Assembly: GCF_001536285.1 (NCBI RefSeq)
Contig: NZ_FAOZ01000047.1
Coordinates: forward strand, 1-46,247
Length of the DNA: 46,247 nt
Direction of reading: 5' to 3'
From: Parafrankia irregularis
GTDB lineage: Bacteria > Actinomycetota > Actinomycetes > Frankiales > Frankiaceae
Part shown: positions 24,843-33,602 of the stretch, piece by piece
Numbering within the stretch: position 1 is the first letter of the stretch
How the letters are laid out: each line of letters starts with the position of its first letter
Notes under the pieces: model-generated
Told to the model about the DNA's origin: nothing
Database searches by the model: none
Seen by the model: the letters and a program-made list of their open reading frames with translations, nothing else
Translations under genes and position numbers: made by a program

Positions 24843-26858
24843 GTGCTGCCTGAAACCGGTGTGTCCGGCTCATCGTGCGCTGGGCGTACGCATTCGGCAT
24901 CGCAACCCGTCGACGCATCCATCCAACTGAAGATAGTTGATCTTGAAGGGGTGTCGGCGACCGTCAGAAATGGCGGTAGTCAGCCCGACGAGCTTTGGCG
25001 TGCCTTCGCACCGGCGATCGCAGGACAGCCGCGAGTGAGGATCAGCCGTGGCGGCCGCTACTTCGCCCGCTACGAACAGGCACTGACGCCACGGAGACCC
25101 TCCGCCGCAGCCGCCGTCCGTACCTATGACGACGACGGCTACGCGAAGACGCTCGTCCTCGACCTCGACATGGCCAGCGGCGGCCGCCGCCAGGTCCTCG
25201 CTGACAGCGCGGCCGCCGCAGCACTCGCCGCGGCGATCGGCGCACGCGCCTTCGCGGACGAGTCACCAAGCGGTGGACGCCACATCTACATTCCGCTGGC
25301 CACCCCACGCCACCTGCAGGAGATTCGCCCAGTCGTCCGAGCTCTGCGCCTCTTGCTGCCCAGCCTGGACATCAGCCCGATGTGCAACCTGGCCGCCGGA
25401 TGCATCCGCCCTCCCGGCGCCGCGCATCCTCGCCTAGGTGGCTACCAGGTTCTGTGCTCACCCCTGGCCGCAGCTCTCGATGCAGTCCAGCGGCCGAACC
25501 CCGACGCGGTCTGGGACCGGCTACGCGCCCGTCTCGCACCTCAGATCGCACACGACGAACTCCCCGCCGTCGTCCCCGACTCCGCCGCGCCCCAGACCCA
25601 AGCAACTACCCGTCGGCCGCTGTCCGACCGCTACGAACAGATAGCCCGAACGGCGGAGTACGACACCACCCGCTACGCAACGCCCAGCGAGGCACGCCAA
25701 GCGGTCATCACATCCGCCGTGGCACGAGGCTGGACATCGCCCGACATCCAGGCCCAGCTGTCCGACGGAGGGTGGCCCGGGCTGGCCACCCTCTACGCCC
25801 GCTACCGCAGCCACTGGAGCACCGCGCTGCAGCGAGACGTGGAGAACGCTCGCGTCTGGATCACCCAGCGAAACGCAGCATCGCGAGAGCTTGTCTCTCA
25901 TCACCCCACAAGTGAGCACACCCCACAGGGGGGGCACCCTCGAGCGTTACAGAAAGTTACAGGTGGAGCCGGCTCTCTCACACGCGGATCGGCCGAGGAG
26001 TACCGGTACCTCCGGCAGTGGTGGTCCGCTGTCCAGCTCTCCGCAGCCCAGCGATACCCAGGGGAACGAGGCCTCACCCTCCGAGCCGTCCTGGCAGCGA
26101 TGGGAGCGGCGGCCCAGCAGCTCGGCAGCCGATACGTCGCACATGGGACACGCTCACTGTCGCTCGGAGCGGGGGTTGACCCGACGACCGTCGCCGGAGC
26201 CCTGCGGATCCTGCGCGCCGAACCCGACCCCTTCATCGAGCTTCTCGAAGACGACCGTGGCCCGGGAGGAGACCTCTACCAGCTGAGAATCCCCACAGCA
26301 CTCGTCGAGGCGGTCACAGTCAGACCATGGCCGAGAGGTCGTATCCCTGCCGTCGACCCGGTCTTCTCGGCCGACGGTCTCGGTCTCCCCGCCCACTTCG
26401 TCTACCAGGCTCTACCTGCTGAAGGCTCGGTCATGGCTCGTGGCCTCCAAACGGCCGCAGGAGTGTCGCGTGCGGCCTTGTACCGCGCGCTCAACCATCT
26501 CGCTGACCACGGTCTCGCGCGCCGAGTAGTCGGCGGATGGCGCCGAGGCCGTCGAGCACTCCTGGCCGTCCGTGACGATCTTGATCTCGGCTCGCGACTC
26601 GCGGCACGGCATGAACGATTCGCGGCCGAACGACGGAAATGGTGGGCCTACCTCGGCTACGTGCCAGCAACGACCAGCTCTGGTCAGCTCCCCGCACCAG
26701 ACCTACCTGGCGAAGCCAGCGACGACCACAGTTCCGTCGAGCCCATCACGGCGATTGACCTGCTGATGGACCGGCTCGGCGCTGTGCTTGTCCCACCTGA
26801 TGATCTCGACTCGTTACCGCACCCGGTCGAGCTCCCCCACACCTACCTCCCACCGTGA
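24843..26858 (+). CDS. Replication protein with AEP-type primase domain and C-terminal winged helix
   Basis: A 671-residue protein with archaeo-eukaryotic primase features: LVLDLDMA (D107, D109), SPSGGRHIYIPL (H147) and GCIRPPGAAHPRLGGYQVL. It should synthesise primers or extend DNA at the plasmid origin. Residues about 215-340 hold a helical linker, and 520-580 a winged-helix-like region (GLQTAAGVSRAALYRALNHLADHGLARRV) that may bind the origin. No helicase Walker motifs are visible, so unwinding must come from the host or the relaxase. The start is uncertain: GTG 24843 is the first usable codon, yet GGAGG lies 32 bases upstream with a hairpin between. This is the best replication initiator candidate. 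Confidence 0.8.
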   Translation: MLPETGVSGSSCAGRTHSASQPVDASIQLKIVDLEGVSATVRNGGSQPDELWRAFAPAIAGQPRVRISRGGRYFARYEQALTPRRPSAAAAVRTYDDDGYAKTLVLDLDMASGGRRQVLADSAAAAALAAAIGARAFADESPSGGRHIYIPLATPRHLQEIRPVVRALRLLLPSLDISPMCNLAAGCIRPPGAAHPRLGGYQVLCSPLAAALDAVQRPNPDAVWDRLRARLAPQIAHDELPAVVPDSAAPQTQATTRRPLSDRYEQIARTAEYDTTRYATPSEARQAVITSAVARGWTSPDIQAQLSDGGWPGLATLYARYRSHWSTALQRDVENARVWITQRNAASRELVSHHPTSEHTPQGGHPRALQKVTGGAGSLTRGSAEEYRYLRQWWSAVQLSAAQRYPGERGLTLRAVLAAMGAAAQQLGSRYVAHGTRSLSLGAGVDPTTVAGALRILRAEPDPFIELLEDDRGPGGDLYQLRIPTALVEAVTVRPWPRGRIPAVDPVFSADGLGLPAHFVYQALPAEGSVMARGLQTAAGVSRAALYRALNHLADHGLARRVVGGWRRGRRALLAVRDDLDLGSRLAARHERFAAERRKWWAYLGYVPATTSSGQLPAPDLPGEASDDHSSVEPITAIDLLMDRLGAVLVPPDDLDSLPHPVELPHTYLPP

Positions 26859-26975
26859 CCGCCCTATTTCTGACGGTCGCCCAGGACGCCGGATCGAGGT
26901 TCGTGGCGGTCTACGTTGATCGTTCAGGCCGGCGGCTTTCCGCCTCAATTTCGCCACGATCGGGGGAACCGCTCC

Positions 26976-28760
26976 ATGACTGAGACCGCTCCGGGTAACC
27001 GCCGGACGACCGCGCACGATCACGCGCAGCTCGCCGAGGCTCTCGGCTGGACCGTCATTCAGGTCGGGAAGGCAGTCGCGCTCGGTCTGCTGCCCCCGTA
27101 TGACCTGAAGTCGCCACGCTGGAGAGCCGCCACCGTGGACGCCTTGGTCGAGAGCCGGGATGCGCTGGCGAGCACGTTGGACGAGGAGGCACTGCTCACT
27201 GGGGACGAGCTGATCGCGCTGCTCCGGCTGGAGTACGCCGACTGGCGACGCGGCCGCGAGCATGCGGTGATCCCCGACCCCGACTGCGGCGAGTACTGGA
27301 GCAGGGCACTCGCCGACGACCTGGCCTCCCGCGGTGAATGGCTGCGCGAACAGATCCCCCCGCAGCCACTGGGAGCGCGACGATGCGCCGAGCTGCTGGC
27401 TGAACTCACCGGGCTGGAGGTGACCGACGACGACCTACGTCTGCTAATCGAGCAGGGGCAAGTCGCTGAGGTCGCCTTCTACAAGAAGTGGCCGCTCTAC
27501 GACACCGCCGCCGTCCGCCGGCTTGGGACCACCGCCGAAGGGATCGCCCTCGTCACGAGCACCGTCGCCGATCGGCAGGCATGGCTGGCTGGCTCGATGA
27601 CCAGTGAGGACACCGCCGCATGGCTGGGCTGCCACCCGCGGGATCTACCTCGCGTTGCGGCTGACCATGGCATCAGCCCGGGGCGATTCGGCCGGTGGGC
27701 CCGCATCGACATCGCGCGCCTCACCGACGACGAGGACGCCCTCGAGCAGGTTCGCCGCGGGCAGGTGCTCGGTCCCGAGCAGGCCGCACTGCACATGGAG
27801 ATCCGCCGCCGGGACTTCGACTATGTGGTCGCAGCCGGCTGGGTGGCACCGGTTCGACATGTCACCCGAGAGGTTGGAGTCCGCAAGACGGTCGATATCC
27901 CGCTGTACGCAATCGGTGGCCTAGAAGACGCCCTGCGCACTCAAGGGGTGGACTGGGAGGCCGTGCGTGCGGTGCGCGCCGGGGAGGCCTCACCGCTGAG
28001 GGAGTACACCCGGCTGCCCGCGGCCCGCGCCGACACCGTCCGAGCGTTCTGTGCCCAGCTCGCCGTGGCCTGGAGCGTCGAGGTGTGGCCCCACTTCGAC
28101 AACCCCACCGACAGGTGGGAGATCGACTGGGAGCAGCGTCACGATGGCCACCCCACCAGGGCCGAGGTCGTCGACGCGCTCGCCGCCCACCGCGGTGCTT
28201 CGAAACACGCCGAGCACATCGTCTTGTCGACAGCGGTTGGCGACGTCATCCGCCGCGCCCGCGCTGACCTGTCCCCCGGGGCCGCTGTCGTGATCGATAC
28301 CGAGACGACCGATCTCGACGGAATCGTCGTCGAGATCGCGGTTCTTGACGCAGCGACCGGAGCGGTCCTCGTGGACACTCTGGTCCATCCAGATGGCGTT
28401 CCGGTGGCAGCCGGCGCCCGCGCCGTCCACGGCATCACTGACGAAGCGCTGGCGGACGCGCCTCGGTGGGCTGACATCGCTGACGAGGTCCTCAGCACGC
28501 TCGCGGGCCGACGCATTCTCGCTTACAACGCTTCCTTCGACCGCGCACGGATCGCCGCGACCCACGCCCACGCTGGTCTCGACGCCGGTCGGCTGCCCTC
28601 GGCCGAGCAATGGGACTGCCTGATGGAAGCGCAGTCGACCTGGCTACGGATCGGCCGCTGGCTTCCCCTCGGCGCCAACCACCGCGCCCGCGGAGACGCC
28701 GCGGCCGCTCGCCGAATCCTGCAACAGCTCGCTGCTCCCCCCGACGCCTACCGGCCATAA
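26976..28760 (+). CDS. Fusion of HTH-like helical segments with a DEDDh 3'-5' exonuclease
   Basis: A 594-residue protein. The C-terminal domain (about 435-594) is a DnaQ-type exonuclease with VIDTETTDLDG (D441, E443), AYNASFDRARI (D522) and HRARGDAAAA (H569, D574), all five catalytic residues present. The N-terminal 430 residues contain several segments resembling DNA-binding helix-turn-helix units (LAEALGWTVIQVGKAVALGL near the start; TAAWLGCHPRDLPRVAADHG near 210; others near 145 and 265), each followed by a short strand, like a tandem array of MerR/excisionase-type headpieces. It probably trims DNA 3' ends during plasmid replication or transfer. The ATG at 26976 has GGGGGA 8 bases upstream. 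Confidence 0.82.
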   Translation: MTETAPGNRRTTAHDHAQLAEALGWTVIQVGKAVALGLLPPYDLKSPRWRAATVDALVESRDALASTLDEEALLTGDELIALLRLEYADWRRGREHAVIPDPDCGEYWSRALADDLASRGEWLREQIPPQPLGARRCAELLAELTGLEVTDDDLRLLIEQGQVAEVAFYKKWPLYDTAAVRRLGTTAEGIALVTSTVADRQAWLAGSMTSEDTAAWLGCHPRDLPRVAADHGISPGRFGRWARIDIARLTDDEDALEQVRRGQVLGPEQAALHMEIRRRDFDYVVAAGWVAPVRHVTREVGVRKTVDIPLYAIGGLEDALRTQGVDWEAVRAVRAGEASPLREYTRLPAARADTVRAFCAQLAVAWSVEVWPHFDNPTDRWEIDWEQRHDGHPTRAEVVDALAAHRGASKHAEHIVLSTAVGDVIRRARADLSPGAAVVIDTETTDLDGIVVEIAVLDAATGAVLVDTLVHPDGVPVAAGARAVHGITDEALADAPRWADIADEVLSTLAGRRILAYNASFDRARIAATHAHAGLDAGRLPSAEQWDCLMEAQSTWLRIGRWLPLGANHRARGDAAAARRILQQLAAPPDAYRP

Positions 28761-28764
28761 AATC

Positions 28765-28786
28765 GGATTTCTGTTTCCGGAAATCC
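28765..28786 (+). terminator. 7-bp hairpin followed by AGTTTTAGGG
   Basis: GGATTTC (28765-28771) pairs with GAAATCC (28780-28786), 4 bases after the stop codon and followed by a short T run. It fits a small terminator, or an operator of the next gene, whose promoter must be in the same 48 bases (TAGGGTATGGT resembles a -10). Confidence 0.5.
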
Positions 28787-28808
28787 AGTTTTAGGGTATG
28801 GTGATCGT

Positions 28809-30230
28809 GTGACCGAACTTCCTCTCACTGCTGCCGAGCCCGGTGACTCCTCCGCTCCTTCATCGCCCGAAGAAGCTGCTGTTCCGACGTTGCCTTGCCA
28901 GTGGTGCAACCGCGACGTGCCCCAGAGGCTGTCCGGCGCCGGTCGCAGACGCCGGTACTGCGATCCGGTCTCGACGGGTCGGACCTGCCAAGAGGAGGCA
29001 AAACGCGCTCGTGCCGCCCGCCGGGCCGGCGGCGGAATCGGCGCAGACGTCGTCGCGGCCGAGGAGATCGCCGAGAAGCTTCAGGTGTACGTCGATCGCA
29101 TCGCCGACGGGTTGGCCGCCGAACTCACCCCCACCGGCGTACAGACCGCGATATCCCGGGCCGAAGCTGCGGCGGCAGCCCGGGTAGCAGCCGCAGCGGC
29201 CGAGGTGGAGGAGGTGCGTCGCACCGCGGCTGAGCAGGTCGCGCAAGCGTTCGCCGACCGGGACCGCTCCGTGTCTGCCGCACACGCCGAGCGGGACACC
29301 GCCCTAGCTGACTCTCAAGCCGCACGGGCATCCGCCGAGGCGGCGGACCAGGCGGCCTCGGCCGCGCGGGCCGCGGCCGCCGACGCCGATCAGCGAGCCC
29401 AGACCGCAGAGACCGCTGCCTCCCGAGCGGAGGACAACGCCCAGACTGCTCAGGACGCGCGAGATGCTGCCCTCGCGGACGCCCGCAACGCCATGACTGC
29501 CCGCGACGCCGCGCTGGCCGAACGGGATCGCGCATTCGTGGAACGAGATGGTGCCCTCTCGGAAGCGTCGACAGCACAGACTCTCGCCGAACAGGCAGCA
29601 GAGGACCGGGCCACAGCGCGAGCTGAGGCAGCCCGGGCCGCGGCCGTCGCAGAGGCTGCCCAAGCGGCGCAGACTGCTGCCGAGGAACGGGCCTCGGCAG
29701 CGGAGAAGTCCTGGCGAGCCGAGACAGCAACCGCTGCCCGTGCCGTCGCCGAGCGCGACGCGGCCCGCACCCAAGCCAGCCAAGCGCAACAGCAGGCCGA
29801 AGCCGACCGGGCCCTCGCCGCGACAGCGATGGAACGTGCGGACACAGAAGTCGAGGCCCGCCGGCAGGCCGAGGACACCCTCCGCGGCCTACGTTCCGAG
29901 TTGACTGCCACTACCACTGACCGTGACCGGCTCACCGCCGACCTGGACCGTCTGCGCGCTCAAATCGACGATGAGCGAGCGGCAGCGACCACCCGCCTGG
30001 AAACAGCGCAGGAAGCCGCCACCCGTGCCACTGCGGCTGCCGAAAGCCATCAGGCCCAACAGATCGCCGCGCAGGCAGAACTCACGGAGCTCCGCAGGCA
30101 GCTTCAGGATGCGCGCGACCGGGCAGTCCGGGCGGAGACCGAACGGGACGCGGCCCGCGCGCAGACCGAACAGGCAACCGCCAGTCGACGTACACCTAAG
30201 AAGACCCCCCAGCCACCAGCCGACAGCTGA
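28809..30230 (+). CDS. Zinc-finger plus long coiled-coil protein (KfrA-like)
   Basis: A 473-residue protein. Residues about 30-62 carry a four-cysteine finger, CQWCNRDVP then RRRYC and GRTCQEE, a type frequent at the start of actinobacterial plasmid proteins. From about 95 to 455 there is an almost unbroken coiled coil of Ala, Glu, Arg, Gln and Asp with heptad periodicity. KfrA-type plasmid proteins share the small DNA-binding head and long alpha-helical tail and help nucleoid or plasmid organisation; this is an analogy, since the head here is a Cys finger. The GTG start follows AGGG at long spacing. It lies 48 bases after the exonuclease gene. Confidence 0.78.
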   Translation: MTELPLTAAEPGDSSAPSSPEEAAVPTLPCQWCNRDVPQRLSGAGRRRRYCDPVSTGRTCQEEAKRARAARRAGGGIGADVVAAEEIAEKLQVYVDRIADGLAAELTPTGVQTAISRAEAAAAARVAAAAAEVEEVRRTAAEQVAQAFADRDRSVSAAHAERDTALADSQAARASAEAADQAASAARAAAADADQRAQTAETAASRAEDNAQTAQDARDAALADARNAMTARDAALAERDRAFVERDGALSEASTAQTLAEQAAEDRATARAEAARAAAVAEAAQAAQTAAEERASAAEKSWRAETATAARAVAERDAARTQASQAQQQAEADRALAATAMERADTEVEARRQAEDTLRGLRSELTATTTDRDRLTADLDRLRAQIDDERAAATTRLETAQEAATRATAAAESHQAQQIAAQAELTELRRQLQDARDRAVRAETERDAARAQTEQATASRRTPKKTPQPPADS

Positions 30231-30768
30231 CGTGCGGCCGTTCCGGTCCGGGTATAGCAACGATAATGGCGGACGAAGCCTACACGTCCTGATCCCGCGA
30301 TCATTAACCGCTCGCGAAGGATGAGGTCGAAGAATGCGGCCTTGCTGCCCTCGAAGGTTCGATTGGGACCCCTGAGTCCGACTGCCGGAAGAGCCGAAAA
30401 AAATACTCTGCCGCGCCTGCAACGCTCTACGTGAAGCCTCGCTCCGGACCGCTGAGGCTTCACGCCACCTCAGGCGAGGCTTCATACGAAGCCCTCCGGC
30501 TCGCAGAGCAAGCGAGCGACCCTCTCCAGTGTCGGAAACCTGCAGGCAGGAGCCGCCCGGGCGACCGCAAGCCGGCCGCCTGTAATTGATCATCAGGTGG
30601 ACATGACGTCTACAGGTGTGTAGAAGTTGATAGTCTGGAGCGGGCTTGCCGGCCTTAGTAGATGATAAGTTTTTGTTTCTGTGTTCTACGTCTCATCGAC
30701 CTCGATAGAGCTCGTGTGCATGCGTTACCGTCCCTTTGCTGATCAACAAATTGGCAGGGGTGGGCGAT
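30231..30768. other. 540-base intergenic region with tandem hairpins and an AT-rich promoter zone
   Basis: No gene. The first half holds inverted repeats at 30431-30463 and 30478-30493, probably ending the coiled-coil transcript. The second half (30600-30720) is AT-rich, with a TCTACA-GGTG-TGTAGA inverted repeat (30609-30624) containing AGGTGTGTAG, a 10-mer also found at 5595 before the relaxase. Confidence 0.55.
30431..30463 (+). terminator. 10-bp perfect hairpin with repeated right arm
   Basis: GTGAAGCCTC (30431-30440) pairs with GAGGCTTCAC (30454-30463). The arm core GAGGCTTCA recurs at 30476-30484, where GGCTTC-ATAC-GAAGCC (30478-30493) forms another small hairpin, so alternative pairings are possible. 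A terminator is most likely; switching between hairpins cannot be excluded. Confidence 0.5.
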
Positions 30769-31926
30769 GTGAGAATCTCCGAGCTCGGATTCGAGGAGCT
30801 AGACGAGTTCTCTGATGAGCTGTGGCGAACGGTAGCGCGTCACCCCTACTGTGACACGGACATGCTGGCGGAGTGGCTTGGTCGTCCTGAACCGATTGTC
30901 GAGGTGGAAATCCAACGGCTTGTGAGTCGAGGCCTCCTTCGGCAGATCGGCCGCCGATGGGAGCCGCAGGATCCGGTAAAGATTCTACAAGCGCACCATG
31001 CGGAAAAAGAGGCAGCGCTCAGCGCCGAGCGAGCGAAGATGGACGAGGAGAGAGCACGCCTCTACCGCTCTGGGCTGTTCGGGGATTATATCGCTGGGCG
31101 GCGGCGCGCTGATACCAGCTCCGGTGTTCAGGTTCTCGCGCGAGATGAAATCTTCCATCGGATGTCAGAACTCACCGAACAGGCGACGGAGTCCGTTCGA
31201 TTCCTTCAGAGCGGTCCTCCTCCGCCCGGCCTCGGCGGCAACGTTCCCGATCTTCTGAAGGTCGCCGTAGCGCGAGGGGTGCGCATCAGCAGCGTGTGGA
31301 CGTCGATCGCACTGGCGTCAGCGCATCGGCGGCAGGCCCAGCGGCGCCTGCCGCCCATCGGAAGCATCGGAATCGCGCCGGCGGTGCCCATGCGCACCAT
31401 CGTGTGGGATGCGACCGCCGCCCTGGTTCCCGTCCGTGACGACGATCTCGACGAAGGCGGCCTCGTCGTAGTAGCACCTACCCTGGTGCGCGCTGTCACG
31501 GACATGGTCACACGGACCGAACAGGCTGTCACCACCCGACAGCCACGGCCGGCTCCCGACGAACCCGCGACAGCCCGGCGACAACGAGCACTGCTGCTCC
31601 TGCTCGACCGCGGATTCGACGACGTCCGCGCCGCGCGGGAGCTGCGGGTCTCCGACCGCACGGTGAAGCGTGACGTTGCTGAGCTGTGCAACCGGTTCGG
31701 CGTGGTCACCCGCTTTCAGCTCGGTGCCGCGGCGGCGAGAGCCGGCTACCTCCCCACCAGTCAGATCTCGGTGGATCTTTCCGATCAGTCCCGCGACCTG
31801 GCCGCACGGGGGCGATCTCTCACCCGGCCTATCCTTGCGCAGGCCAGCCCGGCCCATCGGCCGGGCGTGCACACCCCCGACGGCACGGAACGGATGGGGC
31901 CCGCCGACCGCGCCCATCCCAATTGA
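30769..31926 (+). CDS. Transcriptional regulator with TrmB-like N-terminus and LuxR-type HTH C-terminus
   Basis: A protein of about 385 residues. The N-terminal winged helix reads DMLAEWLGRPEPIVEVEIQRLVSRGLLRQIG (about 32-62), as in TrmB-type regulators, and is followed by a short coiled linker. A central domain has MSELTEQATESVRFL and VARGVRISSVW, typical of the phospholipase-D-like sensor part of such proteins. The C-terminal HTH is LLLLDRGFDDVRAARELRVSDRTVKRDVAEL (about 275-320), LuxR-like. This combination is common in actinobacteria and acts as a one-component regulator. GTG 30769 follows AGGGG at good spacing; TTG 30736 is the long alternative. It may control its own AT-rich upstream region. 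Confidence 0.82.
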   Translation: MRISELGFEELDEFSDELWRTVARHPYCDTDMLAEWLGRPEPIVEVEIQRLVSRGLLRQIGRRWEPQDPVKILQAHHAEKEAALSAERAKMDEERARLYRSGLFGDYIAGRRRADTSSGVQVLARDEIFHRMSELTEQATESVRFLQSGPPPPGLGGNVPDLLKVAVARGVRISSVWTSIALASAHRRQAQRRLPPIGSIGIAPAVPMRTIVWDATAALVPVRDDDLDEGGLVVVAPTLVRAVTDMVTRTEQAVTTRQPRPAPDEPATARRQRALLLLLDRGFDDVRAARELRVSDRTVKRDVAELCNRFGVVTRFQLGAAAARAGYLPTSQISVDLSDQSRDLAARGRSLTRPILAQASPAHRPGVHTPDGTERMGPADRAHPN

Positions 31927-32415
31927 TCTTTCCGGGCTTCAGGAGCACAGCTACCGGATGACCAGATCAAGCGGAAACTGACGTCACCCGACCCGACACC
32001 CAGATGCTGGCATAAACATGCCAGGGCGTCCTTATCGGGACAAGGTGGTTCATTACTCTTCGTCCACGGCTGTTTGCTCGCTAGCGTCATGGCTGCTGAC
32101 GGGATCGAGGCAGTGACCCCTGTGCCATGGCGGCGGCACGGTGGCGAGGCGAGCGGCCGCTCCGTGCATGGAGTGGCTGGCAGGAAGATGACGCCGATCT
32201 TCGTAGCTTCAGCTCTTCGATCCTGTCAGCACCACCAGGGTTCTCCGGGGAGATCCGGATCGCAGGTCGGGCCCACTGGCCATCGGCCGGTGCGCGTCCG
32301 CGACACCCTGTTCTGACCACCTGAGACTGTCGTGCAGCGGGCTGACTTTCAGGGCCCCGAGCGCCCCCGACATCACTGGCCTGTTCCCCCGGTCGGCTTC
32401 GCCGGATGGCCCGCG
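31927..32415. other. 490-base stretch without a supported gene
   Basis: It contains a small perfect hairpin CTGGCAT-AAAC-ATGCCAG (32007-32024), likely a terminator for the regulator gene. A plus-strand frame of 65 codons from 32127 is open but has no ribosome-binding site or recognisable features. It borders a decayed kinase gene and may contain relics. Confidence 0.4.
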
Positions 32416-32976
32416 TCAGGCGAGCTGGGTGAGGAAAGCGATGATCGCCTCCAGCCCGGGGCGGTAGCCATCGCGGGTGTCGACCGTGAGGCAGGGGAGG
32501 TCCAGGCGGATGTCGGCGAAGGCGTCCAGGGCGTAGACGGCCCGCGGCGATGTCGTCGAGGAGGACCTGGTCGCCGTGGGCGGCGCGATGGGGGTCGAGC
32601 CCGGCGCGGGTGGCGATCTGCTGGTACGCCACGGCCGGATCGACGGTAGCGCGGATGATCCGCACGTCGGCGTGGGCGGTGAGCGGTTCCAGGCGGGGCT
32701 CGAGAGCCGGTCCTGGAACGCAGCCTCGGCCACGACCATCACACCCGCCTTCGCCAGGGTCTCCAGGACACCGAAGAAGACGTGGAGCGCGGGGACGTTG
32801 AGCGGGTCATCGCCGCCAGCCTGGTAGCCGGGGCTGGCCAGGACCATCCCCTACTTGATCTCGTCGCGGATCACCACCGGGCAACCGACGGCCGTGGCGA
32901 GCGCGCGGGCGAGGGTGGTCTTGCCCGTTCCTGGAGGGCCGCTGACGACGGCCAGCACCGGCCTCCCCGTGGTCAT
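32416..32976 (-). pseudogene. Decayed P-loop kinase (AAA-type small kinase)
   Basis: The minus strand starts at ATG 32976 and reads MTTGRPVLAVVSGPPGTGKTT, a clear Walker A of small nucleotide or antibiotic-type kinases, then VVIRDEIK and a TAG at 32851-32853. The frame continues to AEAAFQDRL near 32705, shifts to another frame reading RLEPLTAHADVRIIRA and AYQQIATRAGLDPHRAAHGD, and returns near 32545 to end with IRLDLPCLTVDTRDGY. One nonsense codon plus two frameshifts in about 187 codons show a dead gene. Intact relatives are predicted cytosolic ATP-dependent kinases of unknown substrate. Confidence 0.75.
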
Positions 32977-33252
32977 ACGTCACTCCTCGCCGCCGAACCG
33001 GCGCTGCTCACCCACATCCGGATCGGCTACGCCTTGGGTGTCGACCGGCTGAATGGCGAGCTGCCGGTGCCGGCACTGGCGGATGACGTGCTGGAAGCCT
33101 CCGGCGCGAGAGCCGGCTCTAGCGGTAGGAGGGCAATGTCTCCGGCCATGCTCTGAACGAGCTGCCGAGGGCCCCAGACCCTCTGGGTCGACTCCTCCAG
33201 CACGAACACTGCCTCCACACAAGATCGTGATCATCGGGGAAGCTACAGCTCC
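32977..33252. other. Region with possible gene remnants
   Basis: About 275 bases between the kinase relic and a DUF397 gene. Minus-strand frames carry coding-like stretches (for example EAVFVLEESTQRVWGPRQLV near 33215-33155) that end in stops or change frame, suggesting further decay. No family could be recognised. Confidence 0.35.
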
Positions 33253-33471
33253 CTACGGCCGCTCGAACTCGCCGTCCTTTGCGCCGCCGATAAACGCGTC
33301 CCATTCACTCGGAGTGAATATCAAAACGGGTCCGTTCTGATTCTTGGAGTCGCGCACAGCGACATTTCCAGCGTCCAGGAAGGCGACCTCAACGCACTGG
33401 CCGTTGCCGCCACTGTGGCTGCTCTTGCGCCACGCTGCCAGGGAGACATCTACCTGCTGCACGGTCTGCAC
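33253..33471 (-). CDS. DUF397 protein
   Basis: A 72-residue protein with the DUF397 signature: AAWRKSSHSGGNGQCVEVAF, VAVRDSKNQNGPVLIF and EWDAFIGGAKDGEF. These small cytosolic proteins pair with XRE/DUF5753 regulators in streptomycetes and relatives (the WhiJ-type systems), where the pair controls development or behaves like a toxin-antitoxin; the exact activity is unsettled. Its XRE partner upstream survives only as a C-terminal relic (33476-33568), so this copy is an orphan, perhaps served by the intact XRE gene 300 bases upstream. The GTG start lies four bases after the relic's stop. Confidence 0.85.
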   Translation of the reverse strand: MQTVQQVDVSLAAWRKSSHSGGNGQCVEVAFLDAGNVAVRDSKNQNGPVLIFTPSEWDAFIGGAKDGEFERP

Positions 33472-33475
33472 CCTC

Positions 33476-33568
33476 TCACTCCTTGCCCTTCGTTGCCAGG
33501 CTGGCGATCAGGCTCGTCGAGTCGTCGGGGCTGAGTGCCACGGCAGCGAGATTGTCAAAGGAGAAATT
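33476..33568 (-). pseudogene. C-terminal relic of an XRE/DUF5753 regulator
   Basis: The minus strand reads FDNLAAVALSPDDSTSLIASLA and stops at 33476-33478, just before a DUF397 gene. This matches the usual last helices of XRE/DUF5753 proteins; the intact one at 33802-34677 ends MDLIRAIALRPQQSLEMIRKV. A stop (TAG at 33569-33571) and unrelated sequence lie upstream, so the rest has been deleted. Confidence 0.65.
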
Positions 33569-33602
33569 CTATACCGCCGCATGTCGGCCTGGGCATGGAA
33601 AC

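Noticed and set aside
32087-32665. Minus-strand frame of 192 codons
   Set aside because: Its first part is the middle of the decayed kinase read in the shifted frame; the rest is GC-driven open frame without features.
23543-32853. Amber codon reassignment or a selenocysteine/pyrrolysine-like system
   Set aside because: Only two interrupted genes, one of which also has frameshifts, and no suppressor tRNA or special synthetase gene is visible.
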